Assembly: GCA_919901895.1 (NCBI GenBank)
Contig: CAKKQI010000317.1
Span: 1-16,550, forward strand
Reading direction: 5' to 3'
DNA from: Candidatus Brocadiaceae bacterium
GTDB lineage: Bacteria > Planctomycetota > MHYJ01 > JACQXL01 > CAKKQI01
Length of the DNA: 16,550 nucleotides
In this document: one piece after another, positions 1-6,251 of the stretch
How positions within the stretch are numbered: the first letter of the stretch is position 1
Layout of the letters: every line of letters starts with the position of its first letter
Translations under genes and position numbers: made by a program
The notes under the pieces: model-generated
Seen by the model: only the letters and a program-made list of their open reading frames with translations
Databases searched by the model: none
What the model was told of the DNA's origin: nothing

Positions 1-110
1 TGCCGCCTTTGGCGTCGCCTATAGCGAACCTCGCCCAGACGGGCGGGAGCCTCGCCCTTGTGGGCGGGCCGCCTGTGGCGAGCCTCGCCCTTGTGGGCGG
101 GAGGCGGCGG
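1..110. repeat. GC-rich tandem palindromic repeat cluster
   Basis: Alternating palindromic modules of the types CCGCCNNNGGCG and CTCGCCCNNNNGGGCGGG fill this stretch. A 22-base unit is present twice without change, at 47-68 and 80-101. The 14-mer CCGCCTGTGGCGAG at 69-82 recurs at 909-922 and 942-955. The cluster begins immediately after the stop codon of the lipoprotein gene (minus strand), so it lies in that gene's 3' region and could fold into strong hairpins in the transcript. The plus-strand reading frames through it are repeat-derived and not credible genes. Confidence 0.85.
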
Positions 111-113
111 ATT

Positions 114-794
114 CTATTTTGTTTCCAGTCCGAATCCCTGTTTCTTGGCTTCTTCAAAGGCCTTCATCGCATTTTCAAATTGCGCCTTGGCTTTTTCATC
201 ATTAGCCGCATCGCGTTTCTTCTTGAGGTCTGCAATATTGGCATCGCAGGTTTCTTCATAGGTCTTTTCAATCGAACTCTGGGGTACATTGGCGAGGAGA
301 TAGACCAGGTAGTAACTTTCTTTGAATTTAGGATTTTCCCATTTTTCGCTGTACCATTCTTTAGATTTAACGCGGGTGGCAAAGGCCTGGGCGAGTTGTT
401 CTTCAAAGTTCCGCGCGGCTTTGGTCGGGTCAACAATTTCGGAAGATAGTCCATATGATGTGGAGATTCTTTGGAACTTTTCCTGAACCATGGTGCCGAT
501 ATATTTAACGACATTAGCCGTTGCGTGGCGCTGGGCATCATCGCGGCCATCTTTTTCCATTGCAAATTTACCGGAGAGACCGACAAAGAAAAGTTTACCT
601 TCCTGCGTATCCGGTTCACTCACGGTCCAACCCGGCCTTTGTTGATGAGACGACCAGATTAGTTTTTCAGCCAGTTGGGGGGCCGGTTCAATCGGCGCCG
701 GTTCCGGTTTTTTTACTTCTTTAGTGGACGGACAAGCCGTTAATCCCACCGTGATCATCGCCGTTATCAGCACGATCCCGACATACTTCTTCAT
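114..794 (-). CDS. Lipoprotein, LPP20-like
   Basis: A 226-residue lipoprotein precursor. The N-terminus has two lysines, a hydrophobic stretch of about 15 residues and the lipobox LTAC with the lipidated cysteine at position 21. A Lys/Pro-rich linker (about 25-45) follows. The central part (about 65-160) has the A-x-x-x-A-x-x-x-V helix pattern and polar mix of LPP20-type lipoproteins. The C-terminal 40 residues are a charged, probably helical segment. The start is supported by TAGGAGG eight bases upstream. The stop is TAG, which shows that amber is a normal stop in this genome. It is expected at the envelope; no enzymatic role can be read. The LPP20 assignment rests on general pattern only; the lipoprotein call is firm. 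Confidence 0.8.
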   Translation of the reverse strand: MKKYVGIVLITAMITVGLTACPSTKEVKKPEPAPIEPAPQLAEKLIWSSHQQRPGWTVSEPDTQEGKLFFVGLSGKFAMEKDGRDDAQRHATANVVKYIGTMVQEKFQRISTSYGLSSEIVDPTKAARNFEEQLAQAFATRVKSKEWYSEKWENPKFKESYYLVYLLANVPQSSIEKTYEETCDANIADLKKKRDAANDEKAKAQFENAMKAFEEAKKQGFGLETK

Positions 795-819
795 GTTTTC
801 CTCCTATTTTAACAACAGA

Positions 820-850
820 CCCGCGGAGAGACAAGGTCTCTTCAGGCGGG
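820..850 (-). promoter_or_regulatory. Hairpin in the lipoprotein leader
   Basis: An inner stem AGAGAC/GTCTCT (827-832 with 836-841, loop of 3) sits within an outer stem CCCGC/GCGGG (820-824 with 846-850). It would form in the 5' untranslated RNA of the lipoprotein gene, about 15 bases upstream of its ribosome binding site. It could affect translation or mRNA stability. Nothing identifies it as a known riboswitch. Confidence 0.4.
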
Positions 851-904
851 ACAAAACAGTTTAATGCGACTTAACCATCTTTATCTCGACTCATCATTCC
901 CAGG

Positions 905-977
905 CGGCCCGCCTGTGGCGAGGTTCGCCCTTGAGGGCGACCCGCCTGTGGCGAGGCTCGTTCCTATGGGCGGCCAG
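905..977. repeat. Palindromic repeat, same family as 1-110
   Basis: Two copies of CCGCCTGTGGCGAG (909-922 and 942-955) are each followed by a variant of the CTCGCCC...GGGCG module. The same 14-mer occurs at 69-82, so the lipoprotein gene is bracketed by members of one repeat family. Confidence 0.8.
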
Positions 978-1071
978 TAACTAAAAAATACCTCCTTTTC
1001 GTTTTGTTTGTAGCCGCCGAGATTAAAAACTGGGTGCAAATTCGTTGATTGGCTAAAACCTACCTTATCTT

Positions 1072-1193
1072 GTAACTCAACTCCGCCTCAGGCGGAATAG
1101 AGTTGAGTCGGAATCAAAACTATCGCCAAAGGCGATCCGCCTATGGCGGAAAGTTTTGAGTTACACGCTCCGCCTCAGTTGCAACTGAGCGGA
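1072..1193. repeat. Nested palindrome cluster
   Basis: Three palindromes are stacked. In the first, ACTCAACT (1075-1082) pairs with AGTTGAGT (1101-1108) around an inner CCGCC/GGCGG hairpin. In the second, TCAAAACT (1114-1121) pairs with AGTTTTGA (1152-1159) around two inner hairpins, TCGCC/GGCGA and TCCGCC/GGCGGA. An outermost pairing GTAACTCAA (1072-1080) with TTGAGTTAC (1156-1164) spans both. A third palindrome centres on TCAGTTGCAACTGA (1175-1188), flanked by TCCGC/GCGGA. The arrangement looks like small palindromes inserted into the loops of larger ones. Confidence 0.8.
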
Positions 1194-1296
1194 CCACGCT
1201 TTACCCTTGTATTTAATTATAATTCTTCCGGAAAGTCAATAAAAATTTTCAATATTTTTTTATGGATTAGATGCGCTAATTTAACCGGGGTTTTAT

Positions 1297-1325
1297 TTGA
1301 CCAGAGCCAAGGGAAATGTTATATT
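1297..1325 (+). promoter_or_regulatory. Predicted sigma70-type promoter of the archease gene
   Basis: TTGACC (1297-1302) and TATATT (1320-1325) are separated by exactly 17 bases. The predicted transcription start, 6-8 bases after the -10 box, falls on or next to the A of the archease ATG at 1331. No Shine-Dalgarno sequence precedes the ATG at normal spacing, so the transcript may be leaderless. Confidence 0.5.
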
Positions 1326-1330
1326 AAAAT

Positions 1331-1747
1331 ATGAAAAATTACGAGATGATTTCGCATACGGCTGATATCGGAATCCTGGTCCGGGGTAAAGATTTAAAAT
1401 CACTTTTTACCAATGCCGGCGAGGCGTTGATTGATATTTTAACCGACCGTAGAAAAATCGCGTTGAAAGAGACCATTAATATTACGGTCAATGCCGAGCG
1501 GCTGGATGACCTGATGAATTACTGGTTGAGCGAATTGCTGCAACATCTTACGGTTAAGGGGAAATTATTAACGCGTTTTGAGATTGATTCGATTTCCGAA
1601 AATAAAATCGTGGCGCGGGTTCAGGGCGAGCCGTATGACGAAAAAAAACATCAGATTAAAACAGAAATCAAGGCGGTTACGTTTCATGATTTATTCGTGA
1701 GGCAGGAAAATAATCGTTGGGTGGCGCAGGTGATTTTTGATGTCTAA
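1331..1747 (+). CDS. Archease, RtcB activator
   Basis: A 138-residue protein of normal archease length. It has the family's opening Y-E-x-x-x-H-T-A-D-I-G-I with the metal-binding aspartate at position 12, the F-x-N-A-G-E-A-L-x-D segment near 26-39, and the C-terminal V-I-F-D-V with the second characteristic aspartate at 137. Archease speeds guanylylation of the RNA ligase RtcB and allows multiple turnover. The neighbouring gene is rtcB, which supports the assignment. The ATG is the family-expected start and has no clear ribosome binding site. Soluble cytoplasmic protein. Confidence 0.92.
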   Translation: MKNYEMISHTADIGILVRGKDLKSLFTNAGEALIDILTDRRKIALKETINITVNAERLDDLMNYWLSELLQHLTVKGKLLTRFEIDSISENKIVARVQGEPYDEKKHQIKTEIKAVTFHDLFVRQENNRWVAQVIFDV

Positions 1748-1909
1748 TGGTTCGGCTTCGCAGTTCGGCCCTGAGGAGTTCGGCTGAGGCTCACTCGAAG
1801 CCCTCACTGCCGAAGGGCTCACCATACTGAGCGGTTCGGCGTTGCAGTTCGGCCCTGAGCTCACTGCCGAAGGGCTCACCGCCCCGAGCTTGCCGAGGGG
1901 CCTGCCGAA
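1748..1909. repeat. Palindromic repeat cluster between archease and rtcB
   Basis: Two diverged copies of a unit beginning GGTTCGGC and ending GCCGAAGGGCTCACC (about 1748-1823 and 1831-1882) are followed by a CCCCGAGC...GAGGGG hairpin. The second copy is the same element, 51 of 52 bases, as one inside the protein-coding gene on the minus strand at 5433-5484. The cluster starts right after the archease stop codon. Reading the minus strand gives only a repeat-derived peptide frame. Confidence 0.85.
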
Positions 1910-1966
1910 GTAATGATGACGCAGATTATAAATAGGTTATACGGATTAACCGGTTAATAAATAATT

Positions 1967-3412
1967 ATGGGTGAAGTTCAATTTAAAAAGGTGAGCGATT
2001 ATCTCTGGGAAATGCCGCCGGCTGGTTGTATGACCGTCCCGGGCCGGATTTACGCCAGCGATAAATTAATGGAAGCGGTCCGGTCTGAAAAGAGCCAGGA
2101 CCAGGTGGCTAACGTGGCTTGTTTGCCGGGCATTATTAAATATTCATTGGCGATGCCGGATATCCACTGGGGATACGGGTTTCCGATCGGCGGGGTGGCG
2201 GCTTTTGATGTGCAAACCGGCATAGTTTCACCGGGTGGGGTGGGGTATGATATCAACTGCGGCGTGCGGTTGATGCGGACCAATCTTTTTTTGAAAGATA
2301 TCCAGGGAAAAATAGAAGACATTGTTCGTCATCTTTATAGTGTCATTCCAACCGGGGTGGGGTCTTCCGGTGCGATCGAAAAAATTTCCCGTGCCGAAGA
2401 ACGAGAATTAGTGGTGAAAGGAGCTCGTTGGGCGGTGGAGCGTGGGTACGGTAAATCGGCCGATTTAAAACATATTGAAGACGGTGGTTGCATCTCTTTG
2501 GCCGACCCGTCTTTTATCAGCGACCAGGCCCTTCAGCGCGGATTGGCCCAGGTGGGAACGCTCGGTTCCGGCAACCATTTCCTGGAAATCGGGAAAGTAA
2601 CGGAGATTTACCGTCCGGAAATTGCCGACGTATTTGATTTGCAGGTTGATCAAATTATAATGATGATTCACACCGGTTCACGGGGGTTCGGTTATCAGAT
2701 TTGCGATGATTACGTTAAAAAACTTCTTAAAGCGGCCGGACGGTACGGGATTAATCTGCCGGACCGGCAGCTGGCTTGCGCGCCGGTGAACTCGCCGGAA
2801 GGCCAGGAATATTTAGCCACGATGGCCTGTGCGGCTAATTATGCTTGGGTTAACCGGCAGGTGATTATGGCCCTGGCGGAAAAAGCTTTTGCCCGGGCGA
2901 TGAATCTATCTGAACCGCAACTCGGTTTAGACCTTATTTATGACGTTTGCCATAATATTGCCAAAATTGAAGAACACGAAGTGGACGGGCAAATGATAAA
3001 AGTGTGTGTGCATCGCAAGGGTGCGACGCGCGCTTTTCCGCCGCACCACCCGCTGGTGCCGGCTGATTATCAAGAAACCGGACAACCGGTCCTGGTGCCG
3101 GGCGATATGGGACGCAGTTCATTTCTTTGTGTCGGAACCGATGAGGCGATGAAACAGACTTTTGGCAGCAGTTGCCACGGGGCCGGCCGGGTGGCCAGCC
3201 GGACCCAGATGCTTAAAAAATTAAAAGGGCATAATCTTATCCAAGAACTGGCCGAGCGGGGTGTTTTTGTAATGACTAAAACTCACGACTCGCTGGCCGA
3301 AGAAATGCCCGAGGCCTATAAAGATGTAGCCGAAGTTGTTGATGTTATGGAAAAAGCCGGCATCAGCAAAAAAGTGGCTAAATTCAAACCGCTCGGTGTG
3401 ATTAAAGGATAA
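1967..3412 (+). CDS. rtcB: RNA-splicing ligase RtcB
   Basis: A 481-residue GTP- and Mn2+-dependent RNA ligase that joins 2',3'-cyclic phosphate or 3'-phosphate ends to 5'-hydroxyl ends. The length equals that of the well-studied archaeal enzyme, and the key residues fall at almost the same numbers: D65 (AMPDIHWGYGFPIGG), D95 and C98 (GYDINCGVR), N203/H204 (GSGNHFLEIG), H235 (HTGSRGFG), H329 (CHNIAKIEEH) and the guanylylated H404 (SSCHGAGR). All catalytic and metal ligands are present, so it should be active. It lies 219 bases after archease, separated by a repeat cluster; the pairing fits an archease-dependent RtcB. No strong Shine-Dalgarno precedes the ATG. Role: tRNA splicing or RNA repair in the cytoplasm. 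Confidence 0.97.
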   Translation: MGEVQFKKVSDYLWEMPPAGCMTVPGRIYASDKLMEAVRSEKSQDQVANVACLPGIIKYSLAMPDIHWGYGFPIGGVAAFDVQTGIVSPGGVGYDINCGVRLMRTNLFLKDIQGKIEDIVRHLYSVIPTGVGSSGAIEKISRAEERELVVKGARWAVERGYGKSADLKHIEDGGCISLADPSFISDQALQRGLAQVGTLGSGNHFLEIGKVTEIYRPEIADVFDLQVDQIIMMIHTGSRGFGYQICDDYVKKLLKAAGRYGINLPDRQLACAPVNSPEGQEYLATMACAANYAWVNRQVIMALAEKAFARAMNLSEPQLGLDLIYDVCHNIAKIEEHEVDGQMIKVCVHRKGATRAFPPHHPLVPADYQETGQPVLVPGDMGRSSFLCVGTDEAMKQTFGSSCHGAGRVASRTQMLKKLKGHNLIQELAERGVFVMTKTHDSLAEEMPEAYKDVAEVVDVMEKAGISKKVAKFKPLGVIKG

Positions 3413-3488
3413 AAACTTGTGAAACAAATTTTTATAGATGAGACAAGAAAGTAAAAAGATGGAAGTTAAAATAACAGGAGAGAAAATA

Positions 3489-4175
3489 ATGAATAAGGAA
3501 AAGAAAAAACAGAATATTTTTCTTAAGGGTTTTGCCGTAGTCCTACCGACTTTGATTATTATTTTTATCATGAGTTTTGCGATCGGATTTTTGTATAAAT
3601 ATATGGCCGGTCCACTGGGTAAAGGCGTATTAAATTTACTGGATTGGCTACCCAGTCTTGATCTTGCTTCGGCGAAACAAAACCGTTATATTATTAGTGC
3701 GATTGGTTTTCCGTTGGCGATTGTTATTGTTTTCTTCATCGGAACTTTCTTTGGCCGTCTTCTGATGAAAGCGCTGGAACAGATGATTTTATACCGATTT
3801 CCGATTATCCGTTCTATTTACCCCTATGCCAAACAATTTGCGGAATTGGTTCTGCCGGATGGAACCACCCCGGGACAAATGGAAAAATTTCAGAAGGTGG
3901 TGGCGGTGGAATATCCCCGTCCGGGGATTTACCAATTAGGATTTATTACTTCCGAGGGATTAAAGGACCTGAATGACGCGCTGGGCAAAAAGACTGTGAC
4001 GGTTTTTTTGCCTACTTCCCCGACTCCTTTTACGGGTTGGACGGCTTTTATTTCGGCCGAGCAGCTGATTCATCTTTCACTCACGGTTGAAGAAGCGATT
4101 AGAATTATTGTCTCCGGCGGGGTTCTGATTCCGGAGCGTCAGTTAACCGAATGGCGGGAAGATAAAGAAAAATGA
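3489..4175 (+). CDS. DUF502 family membrane protein
   Basis: A 228-residue inner-membrane protein. It has a lysine-rich N-terminus, transmembrane segments at about 13-37 and 68-90, the conserved segment PIIRSIYPYAKQ at 105-116, then a soluble domain with VAVEYPRPGIYQLGFIT and FLPTSPTPFTGW, all typical of DUF502 (the family that includes plant COV proteins). Molecular function is unknown. The ATG at 3489 is preferred over the one 51 bases upstream because AGGAG (3476-3480) sits eight bases before it and the protein then begins MNKEKKKQN, as expected for the family. It follows rtcB at 76 bases on the same strand and may be cotranscribed. Its stop is 22 bases from that of the convergent gene. 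Confidence 0.88.
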   Translation: MNKEKKKQNIFLKGFAVVLPTLIIIFIMSFAIGFLYKYMAGPLGKGVLNLLDWLPSLDLASAKQNRYIISAIGFPLAIVIVFFIGTFFGRLLMKALEQMILYRFPIIRSIYPYAKQFAELVLPDGTTPGQMEKFQKVVAVEYPRPGIYQLGFITSEGLKDLNDALGKKTVTVFLPTSPTPFTGWTAFISAEQLIHLSLTVEEAIRIIVSGGVLIPERQLTEWREDKEK

Positions 4176-4197
4176 GGCGGGATTTTCTTGGAAGGGC

Positions 4198-5175
4198 TCA
4201 TTTTTCATTAGGATAAAATTCGTATTCTAAGACTGTCTGGCTTATCAGAACTTCCTGGACTTGACCGGATTCTTCTTTTGCCGTATAGTTAGTTTCCTCA
4301 ATCCGATTACCCTTGTCGTCATACTTGTAAAGAGATTTGCTTATTAACTTACCGTCGGTGCCATACGAAGCCGATTCAATCTCATTACCCTTGTCATCAT
4401 ATTTGGCAATGCTCTTATACTCTAACTTGCCGTTGACGTCATACCAAGCCTTTTCAATTTGATTACCCTTGTTGTCATACTTGAAAAGCCTCTTTTCGCC
4501 TAACTTACCGTCGGCGTTATAATTAGCCCATTCAATCTCATTACTCTTGTCGTCATACTTGTAAAGTTTCTTTTCTTCTAACTTGCCGTCAACGTCATAT
4601 AAATCTTGTTCAATCTGATTACCCTTGTCGTCATACTTGGAAAGATTCTTAATTATTAACTTACCGTCGGCGTTATACAAAGCCTTTTCAATCTGATTAC
4701 CCTTGTCGTCATACTTGGAAAGATTCTTGATTTTTAACTTACCGTTGACGTCATACCGAGCCTCTTCAATCTGATTACCCTTGTTGTCATATTTGTAAAG
4801 CCACTTGTCTGTTAACTTACCATCGGCGTCATACCAAGCCGATTCAATCCGATTACCCTTGTCGTCATACTTGGGAAGAGACTTGTTTGTTAACTTACCG
4901 TCGGCGTTATACTTAGCCCATTCAATCTCATTACCCTTGTCGTCATACTTGGAAATAATCTTCCTGCCAAGCAGCACCTTCTCGTATTTACCGGACTTTT
5001 CTGCAAACTCACAGGGCGTTTTCGTTTTCATTTTAAGACCTTCAGGTGTCTTTTCCTTTTTGTCTTTGGCAAAGGCAGGATTAAGCCCGCTCAAAGCAAG
5101 GAATAAACCTACCAGCCCCGCTAATACCGGGGCGGTCAGTCTTTTAGGAAATGCCCAAAAATCGTTTCGGTTCAT
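4198..5175 (-). CDS. Secreted YD-like tandem-repeat protein
   Basis: A 325-residue exported protein. A signal peptide (about 1-36, ending NPAFA-K) is followed by a short Lys-rich region and nine copies of a 26-residue unit, consensus K-Y-D-D-K-G-N-x-I-E-x-A-x-Y-x-A-D-G-K-L-x-x-K-x-L-Y. The pattern resembles YD/RHS-type beta-strand repeats, though no RHS core or toxin domain is present. The last unit is degenerate and leads into a short tail. The repeats should stack into an elongated beta structure outside the cytoplasm. A good AAGGAG lies eight to nine bases before the ATG. Nucleotide identity between units is high, so copy number probably varies among strains. Exact function is unknown; surface or periplasmic binding is a guess. 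Confidence 0.8.
   Translation of the reverse strand: MNRNDFWAFPKRLTAPVLAGLVGLFLALSGLNPAFAKDKKEKTPEGLKMKTKTPCEFAEKSGKYEKVLLGRKIISKYDDKGNEIEWAKYNADGKLTNKSLPKYDDKGNRIESAWYDADGKLTDKWLYKYDNKGNQIEEARYDVNGKLKIKNLSKYDDKGNQIEKALYNADGKLIIKNLSKYDDKGNQIEQDLYDVDGKLEEKKLYKYDDKSNEIEWANYNADGKLGEKRLFKYDNKGNQIEKAWYDVNGKLEYKSIAKYDDKGNEIESASYGTDGKLISKSLYKYDDKGNRIEETNYTAKEESGQVQEVLISQTVLEYEFYPNEK
4296..4971. repeat. 78-bp in-frame tandem repeat array
   Basis: Direct repeats with an exact 78-base period, seen for example in the TTCAATC anchors at 4687, 4765, 4843 and 4921. They encode the nine 26-residue units of the secreted repeat protein. There are no unique spacers, so it is not a CRISPR array. Confidence 0.92.
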
Positions 5176-5279
5176 TTTTACTCTCCTTTTTATTAATTAT
5201 TGGTAATTATTTAGCCGAATGAAGTAAAAAGATGAGTGTTAATAGGTACTTCGTTGATACATAGGTAACAACTTATTTT

Positions 5280-5309
5280 AATAAAGTATATTTATAGATC
5301 ATCTGTCAA
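5280..5309 (-). promoter_or_regulatory. Possible promoter of the YD-repeat gene
   Basis: On the minus strand a perfect TTGACA (5304-5309) is followed after about 17-18 bases by the weak -10 candidate TTTATT in an AT-rich stretch. The ATG lies roughly 100 bases further on. The -35 match is good and the -10 only fair. Confidence 0.35.
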
Positions 5310-5340
5310 TCTTTTTATTTATCAGGCGATTCTAATTTGT

Positions 5341-6150
5341 TTACAACTCAAACTCAAATAACCGGGTGAATTCGTTCCGGAGCAAGACCAGTTCCTCTTC
5401 AGAAATTTTTAAATCAGGTATTTCATAAATCTGCGGTTCGGCTTTGCAGTTCGGCCCTGAGCTCACTGCCGAAGGGCTCACCGCAGGCTGATTTTCAGAT
5501 TGTTTGACCGGAAGGCCGGTTTTTTCCATAATTAAAAATTCCTGCCCGTCTTTGTTTTTTGATTCTTTTAACTTCAGGATTTTTTTTCTTAAAAGAATTA
5601 AAGAAAACAGGTAAATAACCTTGGGACGGAGTTCCGGTGCCACCGAAGAATTTGCGGCGGGCGGTTGGGTTTCAGTGGTTGAAGATGCTTCGGCTGCCGG
5701 TTCCGCCTTAGGCGGAGGGTTGATTAAATTATCAAAAAAACTAACCAGAATTTCTTTAGGGGTTTTCGGCTTATTTTTCAACGCCAGTTTGGATTGCCAG
5801 AAAGAAAATGGCTTGTCCTGCCGTAGGAAGGGGGCGTCGGTTTTATGTTCCCAGCAGGGTCGGCAATAATCCTGGCGGGAGAAAATTTCTTCGGCCGTCT
5901 TTGAGGTCGACGGCCCCGTCCGCCTTAGGCGGATTATCGGGGCCTGTTTAGATTTTTTGGTTGAAGAGGGCCTGGCTTGTCCCGCCCTTTCTTCCGGAAC
6001 GGGCTGGGGTTGAACCACTTCCTTTTTTGTAGCCTCTGTTTCAGGCGGGTTGCCCAGGACAAATAATGCAGAAAAATAAGACTCATCAGATTGAAAATTT
6101 TTCTGACAGGTCTGGCATTTTTTAGTGCTTTTGATGAATTCCCAATCCAT
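5341..6150 (-). CDS. Double-CXXC protein of planctomycetal type, repeat-laden
   Basis: A 269-residue cytoplasmic protein with two CXXC pairs, C12/C15 (KKCQTCQKNF) and C96/C99 (RQDYCRPCWEHK), that probably bind one zinc. A helical segment follows (177-195, YLFSLILLRKKILKLKE), then a C-terminal E-I-P-D-L-K-I-S-E-E-E-L region. From memory this order matches a conserved planctomycetal family of unknown function. The ATG at 6150 is chosen because GGGAG precedes it by eight bases; an in-frame TTG seven codons upstream is unlikely. Three palindromic repeats lie inside the gene without breaking it: around residues 70-80, around 147-152, and 223-239 (the repeat-derived peptide AVSPSAVSSGPNCKAEP). All three fall in linkers between the conserved blocks. 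It sits downstream of the HEAT lipoprotein gene on the same strand. Confidence 0.7.
   Translation of the reverse strand: MDWEFIKSTKKCQTCQKNFQSDESYFSALFVLGNPPETEATKKEVVQPQPVPEERAGQARPSSTKKSKQAPIIRLRRTGPSTSKTAEEIFSRQDYCRPCWEHKTDAPFLRQDKPFSFWQSKLALKNKPKTPKEILVSFFDNLINPPPKAEPAAEASSTTETQPPAANSSVAPELRPKVIYLFSLILLRKKILKLKESKNKDGQEFLIMEKTGLPVKQSENQPAVSPSAVSSGPNCKAEPQIYEIPDLKISEEELVLLRNEFTRLFEFEL
5433..5484. repeat. 52-bp palindromic element inside a CDS
   Basis: Identical to 1831-1882 except for one base. Here it lies within the double-CXXC gene and is translated on the minus strand. The flanking coding sequence continues in frame into the conserved C-terminus. Confidence 0.9.
5702..5716. repeat. 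Short palindrome TCCGCCTTAGGCGGA inside a CDS
   Basis: A perfect 6-bp-arm palindrome around a 3-base centre, encoding part of a Pro/Lys-rich linker of the double-CXXC protein. The same sequence occurs again at 5919-5933, and relatives occur at 1083-1095 and 7500-7514. Confidence 0.75.
5912..5944. repeat. Nested palindrome inside a CDS
   Basis: An outer stem GGCCCCG (5912-5918) with CGGGGCC (5938-5944) encloses TCCGCCTTAGGCGGA (5919-5933). It is translated as part of the linker between the two CXXC pairs of the double-CXXC protein. Confidence 0.8.
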
Positions 6151-6174
6151 AAAGGTACTCCCGCTTACCAAAGT

Positions 6175-6241
6175 TGGAATATTTGGAACGATGGAATATT
6201 GAAACTTTGTTTTTTCATTAACCCATCATTCCAGTATTCCA
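6175..6241. repeat. TGGAATA-type inverted repeat between two minus-strand genes
   Basis: The left arm at 6175-6193 (begins TGGAATAT) is the imperfect reverse complement of the right arm at 6224-6241 (ends AGTATTCCA), with about 30 bases between. It lies just downstream of the HEAT lipoprotein stop and 25 bases before the double-CXXC start. It may act as a terminator or mRNA-stability hairpin, or it may be another dispersed repeat. Confidence 0.55.
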
Positions 6242-6251
6242 TTTTTCCATT

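Larger units (their letters stand above)
795..1330. other. Repeat-rich intergenic region between divergent genes
   Basis: This 536-base gap separates the lipoprotein gene (minus) from archease (plus). It holds a hairpin in the lipoprotein leader (820-850), palindromic repeats at 909-955, a Shine-Dalgarno-like AAAAGGAGG on the minus strand at 991-999 with no start codon at the right distance, a nested palindrome cluster at 1072-1193, and a promoter at 1297-1325. The short frame at 1143-1334 is made largely of repeat sequence and is not a convincing gene. Confidence 0.7.

Noticed and set aside
9..449. Plus-strand open frame over the repeats and lipoprotein gene
   Set aside because: It begins in GC-rich repeat sequence and is antisense to a lipoprotein gene with a good ribosome binding site and lipobox.
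1691..1879. Minus-strand open frame encoding an S-P-S-A-V-S-S-G-P-N-C peptide
   Set aside because: It is a translation of the palindromic repeat cluster; the same peptide appears only where the repeat lies in a gene.
4296..4971. Regularly spaced repeats resembling a CRISPR array
   Set aside because: The period is 78 bases with no unique spacers, and the whole array is one open reading frame encoding a protein repeat.
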